A stretch of 64,000 nt of DNA from Palsa-189 sp963803735 (GTDB taxonomy: Bacteria > Acidobacteriota > Terriglobia > Acidiferrales > UBA7541), in contig CAWDNV010000011.1 of the NCBI GenBank assembly GCA_963803735.1, positions 806,001 to 870,000 of the forward strand. Reading direction: 5' to 3'. Below are positions 18,825 through 26,778 of this stretch, in pieces (position 1 is the stretch's first letter; each line of letters opens with the position of its first letter). Below the pieces are notes generated by a model, which worked only from the letters and a program-made list of their open reading frames with translations, was not told the origin of the DNA and ran no database searches. The position numbers and the translations under genes were made by a program.

Positions 18825-19361
18825 ATGCTGCCGCCATTCGACATATTTAGAGTTGACGCTCATTGCGAGGTCTTTTGGGTAAAGTCGGCAGTCGACTTGA
18901 AATCCGCTAGGCTGGCCGTGAAGGCTTTAATCAAATCTTCGCCGAGCGAGTACCTCATCCACAGTCATTCCACGCACCATGGTTTAATTGTCAAACCGTC
19001 GCCAGCAAAGAAACAGAGGTCCAAGCCGGTTATCTTTCAGATTGCGTACGATGGGCGATTGATTGCGAGTAGGGCTGAACTGCTAAAAGCTAATGGTTTC
19101 GCTGTTGTCTCTGTGCTCGGTAACGGGGCCGCTAAGTTTGCATTGGCAAAGCCCCAGGATTATGCCCTGTTCATCGTCGGCCACGGGGCGACTCTGAAGG
19201 TGCGAAAGGAAATGGCCGATTGGCTCAAGGAGAAATATCCCAAGGTCGAGATACTCGCCCTGACTCCCCCAAATGAGCAACAATTGGCACCTGCCGATTA
19301 CAACGTGGTGCTGAATGGCCCGGAGGAATGGCTGTTTGTTGTAGAAGCATCCACGGCCTAG
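18825..19361 (+). CDS. Receiver-like protein without phosphorylation site
   Basis: A 178-aa protein. An N-terminal module (about residues 1-60, 'MLPPFDIFRVDAHCEVFWV') is a type seen in acidobacterial signalling proteins. The C-terminal half (about 72-178) has the alpha/beta outline of a response-regulator receiver ('AYDGRLIASRAELLKANGFA', 'PQDYALFIVGHGATLKVRKE', 'VEILALTPPN'). The usual Asp phosphorylation site is replaced ('FIVGHG'), so it is probably a pseudo-receiver. I start at ATG 18825, where the conserved module begins. There is no obvious ribosome site. Confidence 0.6.
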   Translation: MLPPFDIFRVDAHCEVFWVKSAVDLKSARLAVKALIKSSPSEYLIHSHSTHHGLIVKPSPAKKQRSKPVIFQIAYDGRLIASRAELLKANGFAVVSVLGNGAAKFALAKPQDYALFIVGHGATLKVRKEMADWLKEKYPKVEILALTPPNEQQLAPADYNVVLNGPEEWLFVVEASTA

Positions 19362-19840
19362 GTTCGCTTGAGCCCCGAGACTGTGTTTAGGAGAGAGCCG
19401 CAATTCACGAAATTCCGGGGCGGTTGCTCAAGGTCGAACAGCGGAACCCAGGCCCGAGAATTCAAAAAGGGCGATGAAGTCTCTCTGTTCTAATATCGGA
19501 AGAATTCGGCTTCTTCCAAAACCGACTGAACAGGTTCCTCCACTGAAGATAACTGCAGCACTCTAACTCGCTGGCCTTTGTTTAGCCGCTGAAGCAGGAT
19601 TTCTTAATATCAGTTCTGCGGGAGACGGCCGTCAGGGGCAGACAGGCAGACTAACGCACGCACATGAGTGATCCTGATCAACGTGGGTTCTATGCAGCGG
19701 TTCCGTTCCAGATTGCTTAAGGATGGCCATCAAGAAAGGGGAAGGATTGTGATCTTCTTTCGGACAACCTTCCCCCCGCGCGAGTGGAATGCGGTCGCTC
19801 AGCCCGGATCCGCGCACTTGGGATGTGGCTTCGAACGTGG
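19362..19840. other. Intergenic stretch, no supported gene
   Basis: I see no coding region with a ribosome site or family. A weak mixed Crp/Fnr-like palindrome, AGTGATCCTGATCAAC, lies at 19667-19682 without a recognisable target. Confidence 0.4.
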
Positions 19841-20254
19841 CTATCCCTTCGATTTGTTGCTGTTGGGCACCGACGGTTTCTTACCGGAGTCAAGGGGTGC
19901 GTGTCGCTCTTTCTCAAGGTTGGCAATTGTGGTCCGGAGCCACTTCCCGTATATTTCCTCGATGTTGGCGCCTCCATAGCGATAGATCAAGTCCAGCGTC
20001 TGACCCTTGTCGTTTAAGGGGATGTGTCGGCACGGGATTCTGTTCCCGCGAGACTCCGGCGGCACCAGCTGTATCAAGACGCACTCGGAGCAAGGGGCGA
20101 AATCGCTTAAGTCGTAATTCATGCAAGCCGGCGAATCTTCGAACATGTGCTGGAGTCTCTGCGCCGGACGTGGCCAGTTTGCGTAACCGCCCTTCTCCAG
20201 GAATGCCAACTCGGACTTGAGGACATCAAGAATATCGCGCTGATCCTTATTCAT
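19841..20254 (-). CDS. Family A protein (copy A1)
   Basis: A 137-aa soluble protein, starting MNKDQRDILDVLKSELAFLE. Shared with 26779 and 52394: 'VL..LKSEL.FLE..GY', 'F.DSP.C.NY', 'C..C.L..F.P.E', 'IPC.HIPLN..G.T'. Four conserved Cys and one His could bind metal or haem; the fold is unknown. The start has GGGAGGC ten bases upstream. This copy has an extra Lys/Ser-rich tail. The operator centre at 20306-20321 is 59.5 bp upstream. Three promoter-linked copies in one window mark it as a core regulon family. Confidence 0.8.
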   Translation of the reverse strand: MNKDQRDILDVLKSELAFLEKGGYANWPRPAQRLQHMFEDSPACMNYDLSDFAPCSECVLIQLVPPESRGNRIPCRHIPLNDKGQTLDLIYRYGGANIEEIYGKWLRTTIANLEKERHAPLDSGKKPSVPNSNKSKG

Positions 20255-20305
20255 CGATAGGTGCCTCCCACGAGAAGTTTTTTGCTCCACGTGGGGAAAA
20301 TGCGC

Positions 20306-20343
20306 CGTGATCCAGGTCACCCTTCGATGTGAGCTGCTTGCGA
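20306..20343. promoter_or_regulatory. Crp-type operator plus half-site, 22-bp spacing
   Basis: CGTGATCCAGGTCACC (20306-20321) is the full proximal site for the minus-strand family A gene. A half-site, TGTGAG (20328-20333), begins exactly 22 bp further upstream. Confidence 0.65.
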
Positions 20344-20442
20344 GTCGACTCGCCAACGATGGTATGGTAAATGACCCTCCTGTTTTCCTCAGCTATTGGA
20401 GTGGGAGTCTCAACTTTTAAGTCGTTGTCCAGAATGTAACCG

Positions 20443-20464
20443 GGCTCACACGCCGACGTGAGCC
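20443..20464. repeat. Perfect inverted repeat upstream of tonB
   Basis: GGCTCAC (20443-20449) and GTGAGCC (20458-20464) form a 7-bp perfect palindrome with an 8-base loop, about 100 bp before the TonB start. It could be a terminator stem or an operator; there is no T-tract. Two GTCAC half-sites (20507-20512 and 20529-20534), again 22 bp apart, follow it. Confidence 0.4.
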
Positions 20465-20562
20465 TCCGTACCGACTGCTTTGCCTCATGGTGTCAACTTA
20501 AATCAGGTCACGGTGGCCCGAGTCGCACGTCACCGGACTCACGGCACGAAGGGAGGTACACC

Positions 20563-21364
20563 ATGGCTACGGCGACAGTCCTACAGCCACCACCGAGACA
20601 GCACTTCCTCGGCTGGGTGCCGAGGCCAGAAATCCATGGAACGCGACTGCCTGTGCCCGTTCGAGGCTCTCGGTCTTATACTGATTTCTCCGACGCATTG
20701 CTCTCTGCAAACCTGATGGGGTCGCCGTCGCGCAGGCGAACGCTGACGACTTCGATCGTGCTGCACACGATGTTGGTCGGCATACCATTGCTGCTGTCGG
20801 TGTGGTTTACCAACACACTCGACATCCAAAACTACACGAGAACTTTGCTCGTCGGGCGGCAAGCTATTCATGCCGCCAGCGATCCCGAAGCAAATTGCTA
20901 TGTTGAAGGAAGAGCCTCTGGCGCCTGAACCCGAAGCTGGTGGCGTGTTTGGAGGCGTGCCTGGAGGAGCGACGGGCGGAGTCCTTGGCGGCATCCTGGA
21001 AGGCATCAAGGCGCCCGAAGCGCCAGCGCCACCTCGTTCTGCCGTCGAGAGCGCGAAAGTGCCCATTCCGGTGGGCGGGAAAGTGCAGCCTCCACGGGTT
21101 ATCTACCGGGTAGCTCCGGAATATCCGGTACTCGCGCATCAGGCCGGTATACAAGGTGAAGTGATTATCTCCGCTGTCATCGATAGCAAGGGCAATGTTG
21201 TGGACCTGAAGATCGTTTCCGGTCCGGCACTGTTGTACGAGGCAGCGATGAAAGCGCTTGCGCATTGGAAGTTTGAACCTACGTACTTGAATGGCGAGCC
21301 GGTGGCGATTCGGTGGAACGCGACCGTCAATTTTCGCATCGGTACGATGGCCCGAGCGTCCTAG
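20563..21364 (+). CDS. TonB-type energy-transducing protein (one frame change)
   Basis: ATG 20563 follows AGGGAGG. An N-terminal cytoplasmic arm and one helix ('IVLHTMLVGIPLLLSVWF') precede a frame change between about 20840 and 20875. The next frame continues 'PAIPKQIAMLKEEPL', a Gly/Pro-rich spacer ('GGVFGGVPGGATGGVLGG') and the TonB C-terminal domain ('PPRVIYRVAPEYPVLAHQAG', 'GEVIISAVIDSKGNV', 'ALAHWKFEPTYLNGEPVAI'). It would energise outer-membrane receptors such as the one at 1570. No ExbB/ExbD neighbour is present. Confidence 0.82.
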
Positions 21365-21463
21365 GTCGCCGTGCTCAGTTTCACCCCTCACATACTTGAT
21401 GGGGAACTTCAAGCAGATGCCTACCACACTTTGTCCGCAAGCCATTTGTGATGGAGGAAGAAC

Positions 21464-21919
21464 ATGCCTATCGGGGACATTTGCGTTCTAGGTGTAGTTA
21501 CCTGTAACCGAGACACTAAGATTGACGAAGTGGCTCAACTCATGCGCCAGCATCACGTCGGAGATGTCGTGGTGATAGAAGAATCGAAAGGGAAACAAGT
21601 TCCCGTCGGGATCTTAACGGATCGCGACATCGTGACGAGTGTTATTGCACTAAAACTAGACCCGGCGATGTTCAGCGCGGGCGATCTTATCAGCCGAAAA
21701 ATCATCACGGTACGGGAAGACCTTGGCGTGTTTGAGGCGATACAGGAGACGCGCAGGCATGGCGTCCGGCGTCTGCCCGTCCTCGACCAAGAGGGTACGT
21801 TGGCGGGGATCATTTCGATTGACGATCTGTTTGCATTGCTGGGCGAAGAGATGGCTGAATTGGCCAAGTTGATTTCCAAGGAACAGGTTGAAGAAACCCG
21901 GCGGAAACCGGCAGACTAG
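21464..21919 (+). CDS. CBS-domain pair protein
   Basis: A 151-aa protein made of two CBS motifs (about residues 8-60 and 75-132; 'VGVVTCNRDTKIDEVAQLMR', 'PVGILTDRDIV', 'RRLPVLDQEGTLAGIISIDD'). Such stand-alone pairs bind adenosine nucleotides and report energy state. GATGGAGGAAGAAC precedes the ATG. A weak operator-like sequence, AGTTTCACCCCTCACA, lies at 21377-21392. Stand-alone CBS proteins are also typical of the DosR regulon, a parallel of content only. Confidence 0.88.
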   Translation: MPIGDICVLGVVTCNRDTKIDEVAQLMRQHHVGDVVVIEESKGKQVPVGILTDRDIVTSVIALKLDPAMFSAGDLISRKIITVREDLGVFEAIQETRRHGVRRLPVLDQEGTLAGIISIDDLFALLGEEMAELAKLISKEQVEETRRKPAD

Positions 21920-22027
21920 GAGCGAGTCATTTTCACCGGGTACGGTGTCGCTGGATCATGTGCCGACCGATGGGGTCGATGAAGCTGTCGCAGCGACGTT
22001 CAACCTCGAACAACTCCAGCTTAGAAC

Positions 22028-22261
22028 TTATTCTCCTTTTGCTCCCTTAAAAAGCTCCAAAACTTCGTCTCTCAAAACACCTCGTATGATTTCGATTTTA
22101 TGGTGGGAATCTCCGGCGAGATGATCAATGCGTACTTTTCGAGATCGGAGAATGTGTGGAATATCTTCCCGAGAGGCCACGATTAATCCATCGACAACTC
22201 GTTTTGGGGTTTGGGGGATAATCTGGAAACCCAGCATCGCGGCTTGCTTGCGCAGTCTCAC
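22028..22261 (-). CDS. Hypothetical protein, uncertain
   Basis: A 77-aa frame (GTG 22261) with a plausible amino-acid make-up ('LGFQIIPQTPKRVVDGLIVA', then a C-terminal helix). There is a weak AGAGG before the GTG. It lies downstream of the PNPOx-like gene on the same strand. No family recognised; may be a remnant. Confidence 0.3.
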   Translation of the reverse strand: MRLRKQAAMLGFQIIPQTPKRVVDGLIVASREDIPHILRSRKVRIDHLAGDSHHKIEIIRGVLRDEVLELFKGAKGE

Positions 22262-22335
22262 CTCTGCTCGATGTGTGGCGCAAAAGTTCGGCCAGTGATA
22301 CGAACGCGAACGCCTGAGATGGCGAATGCGCGCAC

Positions 22336-22833
22336 CTAGTACCTGGCTCGTGGGTCGTCCTCGAATCCGACGCGGGCTTCAACGGAGTCGGGTATCGCCT
22401 TACGACCTGTCATGTCCTCAATGTGAATGCAATAGAATAGAGGTGGATGGCATTCCTTCTTACTTCGAAGCTGGATGGCTGCATAGGCTGTCTGCCACCA
22501 CAGGAATCGTTTCTCCAGCAACATCTGAGCATGATCGCGTTCGGTGCGATACTCCGGTTCGTCAGGGAATTCTTCATATCGACCGCTTACAATCAGGCTC
22601 GTCCAGCGAAAGTGATTGGGAACTTCGTCGATTTCTACACACACAAGAGGATTTAAACGCATCCATTCAATCTTTTTCCCGAAGGTCGAAAATCCATATA
22701 GGTGATCGGGTTCGTAGACAAAGTAAATCGGTACAACGTACGGTTGGTTTCCTCGGGCGCAGGCAAGCCTGCCAAAAGTGGAGCGGCTAAGGAACTGCCG
22801 GCATTCCTTCTCTGTCATCTCGCTGATTAGCAT
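22336..22833 (-). CDS. FMN-binding PNPOx-like (split-barrel) protein
   Basis: A 165-aa protein of the pyridoxamine-phosphate-oxidase-like split-barrel fold, NimA-like subgroup. 'MLISEMTEKECRQFLSRSTF' is the typical start, followed by 'GRLACARGNQPYVVPIYFVY' and 'LYGFSTFGKKIEWMRLNPLV'. The split barrel binds FMN or F420 and reduces small molecules; substrate unknown. It lies downstream of the receiver at 23028 and family D at 23454 on the same strand and is probably the last gene of that stress operon. A weak half-site (GTCACC, 22978-22983) lies upstream. Confidence 0.82.
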   Translation of the reverse strand: MLISEMTEKECRQFLSRSTFGRLACARGNQPYVVPIYFVYEPDHLYGFSTFGKKIEWMRLNPLVCVEIDEVPNHFRWTSLIVSGRYEEFPDEPEYRTERDHAQMLLEKRFLWWQTAYAAIQLRSKKECHPPLFYCIHIEDMTGRKAIPDSVEARVGFEDDPRARY

Positions 22834-23027
22834 GATCAGATCCGTGGTTTTCTTCTTGTGGATCGGACAAAATCGAATTCCTCTTTCTGCTGGATTGACT
22901 CCAGGTATCGCACCAGATGGTCTGCTCTCAGATTTCCGACGTCTTGGTCATCTTCATCTGATGAAAAATAGATCCAGGTCACCGTCTCCCAAGAGCCGGG
23001 GGTTGTAAACTCAGACCCTCCCTCCTC

Positions 23028-23426
23028 TTAGTTCATCCAAACCTTCGCCAGCGGCTCTTCTGAGCAGCAAGAGGAAACTGCATTGCGAACCTCATCCGAC
23101 TGGTGCTTGCGTACAACACTCATAGCGCCCAGCGAAGCGTAATGCTGCACGTCGCGATTGGTTGGTATGGAGGATTGCATCACAACTACCCATGGCTGTA
23201 TCGGCAAGCTGGCCACACGGCTGAGGAAATCAGACGAATGCAGATCCGGCAAGTAATCGTCTACAAGGAGAACCTGGAAATCTTGGTTTTTGAGAAGGTC
23301 CAGCGCTTCGCAGCCGCTCCAGGTAGCGCAGGTGTCAAAACCGCTGTTCTCAAGAACTCGCTGCAGAGTGAATAGAATTTTCTCGTTGTTGTCTACGATC
23401 AGGACTCTTTTCTTGCTCTCTTTCAT
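23028..23426 (-). CDS. Stand-alone response-regulator receiver (copy R1)
   Basis: A 132-aa single receiver domain: 'RVLIVDNNEKILFTLQRVLE' (acidic pocket), phospho-acceptor Asp in 'VLLVDDYLPDLHSSDFL', and Lys in 'SVVRKHQSDE'. There is no output domain. AGGAG sits before three consecutive ATG codons, and the third gives normal spacing. Its closest relative here is the receiver at 51820-52227, which shares 'QPW..VMQ' and 'YASLG..SVVRKH'. Both adjoin a family D gene, suggesting a duplicated two-gene unit. Confidence 0.85.
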   Translation of the reverse strand: MKESKKRVLIVDNNEKILFTLQRVLENSGFDTCATWSGCEALDLLKNQDFQVLLVDDYLPDLHSSDFLSRVASLPIQPWVVVMQSSIPTNRDVQHYASLGAMSVVRKHQSDEVRNAVSSCCSEEPLAKVWMN

Positions 23427-23453
23427 CATCATCTCCTAATGTCCCCACAATTT

Positions 23454-23888
23454 TCAAATGCACCCCTGTGCCGGCGTCCCACACGCAGCTTCTACGACCC
23501 AAGGAACGACCCATTCGACCGCAACAGTATTGCGACCAACTACCTTTCCCCTTACCAAAACCCTGTCGCCGGCAAATCGGTTCAGTTCCGCTTCGTGACC
23601 TTTCAGGGCGTACATCTTCTTCCCGTCCGCTAGAGCGTACCCGGCACCCAGTTCCACGCACATGCGCGTACATTCCGCATCGCCGTGTGTCGCTGTCCCA
23701 TGTGTACCGCCACATACCGAATCCGTGACTATGCCGCTCAGTGCGATGCCGGACTGGTCCTGCTTCCCAATGATAGAGACCGCTGCGGACCTGCTGGCCG
23801 AGGCGCCAATGCCTGCAATGATCAAAACTGAGACCAGTTTCAGGATGGTGTAACGCTGTGAGTTAGTCCCCGACTCTGTTCGCTTCAT
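23454..23888 (-). CDS. Family D exported cysteine protein (copy D2)
   Basis: About 144 aa with an N-terminal hydrophobic segment ('ILKLVSVLIIAGIGASASRS'). The core is 'GIVTDSVCGGTHGTATHGDA', 'ECTRMCVELGAGYAL', 'LKGHEAELNRFAGDRVLVRG'. The C-terminus differs from its paralogues ('VVEAACGTPAQGC'), adding two Cys. Start 23888 is chosen from GAGAGG seven bases upstream; ATG 23918 would add ten residues. The receiver gene follows 27 bp downstream. The operator at 23949-23964 is 68 bp before the start. Confidence 0.78.
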   Translation of the reverse strand: MKRTESGTNSQRYTILKLVSVLIIAGIGASASRSAAVSIIGKQDQSGIALSGIVTDSVCGGTHGTATHGDAECTRMCVELGAGYALADGKKMYALKGHEAELNRFAGDRVLVRGKVVGRNTVAVEWVVPWVVEAACGTPAQGCI

Positions 23889-23948
23889 GTCATGCCTCTC
23901 AACAATCATCGATGGCATTTATGTTGCCAGATTTAATTGAAGATGCGC

Positions 23949-23986
23949 TGTGATGCAAACCACGGAGCGGAGTGACGCCGGTCACT
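23949..23986. promoter_or_regulatory. Tandem Crp-type operators in divergent stress promoter
   Basis: TGTGATGCAAACCACG (23949-23964) and AGTGACGCCGGTCACT (23971-23986, fully symmetric half-sites) start 22 bp apart. They sit between family D/receiver genes (minus) and the universal stress protein (plus). The proximal centre is 56.5 bp before the latter. Confidence 0.75.
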
Positions 23987-24007
23987 GGTGCGCCGCGGAG
24001 CTTGGTG

Positions 24008-24013
24008 TATAAA
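24008..24013 (+). promoter_or_regulatory. Candidate -10 box for universal stress protein gene
   Basis: TATAAA lies 32 bp from the centre of the operator at 23971-23986, as expected for an activator bound near -41.5. AAGGAGGTGG follows at 24020-24030. Confidence 0.55.
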
Positions 24014-24034
24014 CCGTCCAAGGAGGTGGTCCAA

Positions 24035-24904
24035 ATGCCAGAAGCCGCGAAGGGAAAGGCTAGAGTTTCGATTCAGAATGTGCTGTTTGCCACCGATCTG
24101 TCGCACGTATCCGCCCCCGCCATAACTTACGCGTTGGAGATTGCAGGGCTCTACGGAGCAAGGATCTGCGCAGTCCACGTCAAGACCGGGGAATGGGACA
24201 AGGTGCAGGAACAAGAGTCCGATCGATTGAGAGAGTTCCTGAAGGGAATTCCTCACGAATTCTTGGTTGTTCCCGGAGGTCCGACCGCGCTGAGGGAAAG
24301 CGGGGACACGCCGACAACGCTATTGGGTCTGGTCGGGACGAAGAATATCGACTTGATTGTCGTGGGCACCCATGGGCGCTCCGGCCTGGGCCGCGTCCTT
24401 ATCGGATCGGTAGCCGAAACGATTGTCCGGGAAGCGCCGTGTCCGGTTATGACGGTCGGCCCGCGGCTGGTTGCCGACCCGAAGTCGAGCTTGAAAATCA
24501 AGGAAATCTTGTATGCAACCGACATGACCCCATCGTCCGAGGCTGCCCTGCAATACGCTATTTCTCTGGCACAAGAAAACCAAGCACGGCTGATCATTTT
24601 GAACGTCCAACTCAAACCCAAGACGGGAGAACTTGTCGACGCGAAGCGCTTTGAGAGTTCGAACCTGCGGCGCCTGCAGGAACTTATCCCGCCGGACGTG
24701 GAGCTAGGGCGTCAACCGTATTGCATTGTTGAAATCGGCGATCCGGCAGAGAAAATCTTAGAGACGGCGGGCGTGTACAAGGCCGACATGATCGTGCTGG
24801 GCATCCGTCCACATTCTGTGGCCGCGGCAACACATCTTTTGCGGCCCACTGTGCACCGGGTTATCGCTGGTGCAACGTGCCCAGCCCTCACGGTTCGAGG
24901 CTAA
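24035..24904 (+). CDS. Universal stress protein, tandem UspA domains
   Basis: A 289-aa protein with two UspA domains (about residues 12-150 and 158-289). The first has 'VLFATDLSHVSAPAITYALE' and the ATP-binding 'GTHGRSGLGRVLIGSVAETI' pattern (G-2x-G-9x-GS). The second has 'ILYATDMTPSSEAALQYAIS' but lacks that pattern ('LGIRPHSVAAATHLLRPTVH'). The start is set by AAGGAGGTGG before ATG 24035. It probably binds adenine nucleotide and acts in stress survival. A paralogue is at 41728. Confidence 0.92.
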   Translation: MPEAAKGKARVSIQNVLFATDLSHVSAPAITYALEIAGLYGARICAVHVKTGEWDKVQEQESDRLREFLKGIPHEFLVVPGGPTALRESGDTPTTLLGLVGTKNIDLIVVGTHGRSGLGRVLIGSVAETIVREAPCPVMTVGPRLVADPKSSLKIKEILYATDMTPSSEAALQYAISLAQENQARLIILNVQLKPKTGELVDAKRFESSNLRRLQELIPPDVELGRQPYCIVEIGDPAEKILETAGVYKADMIVLGIRPHSVAAATHLLRPTVHRVIAGATCPALTVRG

Positions 24905-25118
24905 GATCGATTTAGTCGTCCTTGGGACGCACGGCCGCACCGGATGGGGAAAAGTGCTTCTTGGCTCTCTAGCCGAAACTATTTTCCGCAACGCTCCATG
25001 TCCAGTAATCACCGTAGGTCCGCATTGTTGCGCAGATCCGAAGCAAAGCGTGAACAATCAGGCGAGTGAGACGTTTGCCGCGCGCCCAGGACATAATAGT
25101 TTGTCTGATCGGTTTTGA
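24900..25118 (+). pseudogene. C-terminal fragment of another UspA domain
   Basis: Immediately after the stop of the complete protein, another frame reads 'AKIDLVVLGTHGRTGWGKVL' then 'LGSLAETIFRNAPCPVITVG' before drifting off. It is a 45-residue UspA C-terminus with a perfect nucleotide motif and no N-terminal half, apparently a relic of recombination or a lost tandem gene. Confidence 0.7.
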
Positions 25119-25368
25119 GACGCATAAAGCCCGGCCCGATCTCACCGATCCCTCTGGCTTCTGGCTTTGCGTCAATGCGGCTAACGCGGCGCCATTCATG
25201 GAGGCTTTCAACGCTTCGCCAGCGGCATTCCGTGAGTTTTCGATCGAACGGCGAGTCGGCAAACAAATGCGGTCTTCAACATTGGGTGCTCAGATCGTCA
25301 AAATCGAGGAAGGCTCAGCGGAAACGCGGGTCTTGATCCGTCCGCATGCATCTTGCGGAGAGCTGTAG
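25066..25368 (+). CDS. Hypothetical protein, uncertain
   Basis: A 100-aa frame (GTG 25066) overlapping the UspA remnant. The middle looks protein-like ('FMEAFNASPAAFREFSIERR'), but there is no ribosome site and no recognised family. It may be a fragment. Confidence 0.25.
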   Translation: MRRLPRAQDIIVCLIGFETHKARPDLTDPSGFWLCVNAANAAPFMEAFNASPAAFREFSIERRVGKQMRSSTLGAQIVKIEEGSAETRVLIRPHASCGEL

Positions 25369-25484
25369 GTCGAGCCATTTGCGCTGCCAAAACACACCCA
25401 GCATGCGAAAAAGAGAAATCTGGTGGCAACACGAGCGGTCGCGCTCGCACGCATTCGGGCGGCGAGACAATAAGTGCCAGCTCT

Positions 25485-25727
25485 TCAGTTGCGCGACAAG
25501 AACTTATCGAAAAACCTGAGAAACAACTCCAGGCCGACAATCCACGCGATGCTAAGCAGTCCCAGCGCCAGAGAGGAGACCAACGTCAAGCTGCCCCTCA
25601 TATGGGCGACAACTCCAATCTGCAGAGAATTGACAATTGCAATGGCAATGAGAATCCCTCCGACCGCTCTGCTACCCCATACAATAATGCGGAGTGCACG
25701 CCGTTCGTGGTTGCCTGTCATAAGCAT
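25485..25727 (-). CDS. Small two-helix membrane protein
   Basis: An 80-aa protein with two transmembrane helices (about residues 17-38 and 46-70: 'GGILIAIAIVNSLQIGVVAH' and 'SSLALGLLSIAWIVGLELFL') and basic ends. AAGG lies six bases before ATG 25727. Family unknown. Confidence 0.5.
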   Translation of the reverse strand: MLMTGNHERRALRIIVWGSRAVGGILIAIAIVNSLQIGVVAHMRGSLTLVSSLALGLLSIAWIVGLELFLRFFDKFLSRN

Positions 25728-25888
25728 CACCGACCTTGAGGGCCCGACTTCTGCTGAATGGATTGCAAATACTTCACCAAGTTTTCCACTCTCACATTGT
25801 ACGCCTCAGTTTGGAAGACGCGATTAGCCGCAAGGCTGTTGGGTCGCCGGATTGACCCGGAAGCCTGTAAAACTTACGGCTCGATTTA

Positions 25889-25923
25889 GAGGGCGCAATA
25901 CGCTTAACGGCTATTGCGCCCTC
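25889..25923. terminator. Strong hairpin terminator
   Basis: GAGGGCGCAATA (25889-25900) and TATTGCGCCCTC (25912-25923) form a perfect 12-bp stem, followed on the plus strand by ACTTTTT. Confidence 0.8.
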
Positions 25924-26128
25924 ACTTTTTCGAGTCGCACCTTAGCTCACCATTATCGCGGCGTGTGCGAAATGTCACTAAGATGTAAGATAAGAAAAAG
26001 GCATTCTAATCCTACTTAGCCACTCGGAAATATCTCTTGCGCTACTGGAGCAGTGTGGGCGCGCGACGTTAGAAAACTTGTTTGCCGCAGCCATCGGCAT
26101 GCTCTCGAGGATAAGCCTTGGAAGGAAG

Positions 26129-26434
26129 TCAGCCTCGTTGGGGCAATACCTGGCCATGCACGCACGAGGTTTTGCGCTGACTAGTAGTTGACCTTGGCCT
26201 CTTCGCAATGTCCGAGGGTCCCAAGCGGGTTTTAGGGCCGTCTTTCTGCGAAGCCTTTAGCTTACGCCCTTCCTCAATGTCTCGCTCATTCCATCGCCAG
26301 AGCTTGCGCCCGTCAACCAATTCGATTCCGTAAGGCTGAATCCTCTGTGCCCCGAGCCAACCATGCAGGGTTATGACGGACACACCGATCAGCTTGGCAG
26401 CTTCGGGCGTGCTATAGGTTTTTGGCTTCGACAT
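26129..26434 (-). CDS. Excisionase/MerR-like helix-turn-helix protein
   Basis: A 101-aa protein starting MSKPKTYSTPEAAKLIGVSV, followed by 'ITLHGWLGAQRIQPYGIELV' and 'RKLWRWNERDIEEG'. This is the winged helix-turn-helix used by MerR-type regulators and phage excisionases. The C-terminal third is basic and low-complexity. It could regulate a nearby gene or be left from a mobile element. No strong ribosome site. Confidence 0.65.
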   Translation of the reverse strand: MSKPKTYSTPEAAKLIGVSVITLHGWLGAQRIQPYGIELVDGRKLWRWNERDIEEGRKLKASQKDGPKTRLGPSDIAKRPRSTTSQRKTSCVHGQVLPQRG

Positions 26435-26502
26435 TACGGCGACCGTGGATATGAAAGATATCAGCAAAGGTTAAATGGCTCACTACATTTGCCGATATGA
26501 TG

Positions 26503-26518
26503 AGTGACGCGCATCACA
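26503..26518. promoter_or_regulatory. Crp-type operator upstream of family C/A and haemoglobin genes
   Basis: AGTGACGCGCATCACA matches at 11 of 12 half-site positions. Its centre is 42 bp before ATG 26553; families C and A and the haemoglobin gene follow on the same strand. Confidence 0.65.
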
Positions 26519-26552
26519 GACATCTGAGCATCCCTGTACTTAGCCTTTGAAA

Positions 26553-26747
26553 ATGAAATTCGGGTTCCAAAATAGTGGGCGAGACCATGAACAAGGTGAT
26601 AGGTACTGCCTTGGGTGCGCGGAACGCTACCCACGGCCGCACAGGTCGTACCCCGGTTCAACGTGTCTCGGATTGGTTCACGCCGAAGACTTCGGGGACC
26701 CAACCAAAACTGTTTACTGGTGTGACGTGTGCGGCGCTAAACCATAA
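26553..26747 (+). CDS. Family C small Cys/His protein (copy C2)
   Basis: A 64-aa protein aligned with 18310-18594 through 'GRDH', 'CLGC', 'RPHRSYPGSTCLGLVHAE', 'PT..TVYWCDVCGA'. It lacks the extended tail of C1. Another frame in the same stretch also has an ATG (26587), but similarity to C1 selects this one. Two CxxC pairs suggest metal binding. The family A gene follows 31 bp later. Confidence 0.68.
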   Translation: MKFGFQNSGRDHEQGDRYCLGCAERYPRPHRSYPGSTCLGLVHAEDFGDPTKTVYWCDVCGAKP

Positions 26748-26778
26748 TCCGTTCAGATGAGTCAGGAAGGGAGCCGAC

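Noticed and set aside
19667..19682. AGTGATCCTGATCAAC as a further regulon site
   Set aside because: One half fits the Fnr-like ATCAA better than the Crp-like TCACA, and no gene starts at the usual distance.
20443..20464. A riboswitch upstream of tonB
   Set aside because: Only a single perfect hairpin is visible; no conserved riboswitch core (for example a B12 box) is recognisable.
22968..22983. ATAGATCCAGGTCACC as an operator for the PNPOx-like gene
   Set aside because: Only the right half matches; the gene is more simply read from the upstream D2/receiver promoter.
25964..25979. TGTGCGAAATGTCACT as a further operator
   Set aside because: Two half-site mismatches and no start codon at a sensible distance on either strand.
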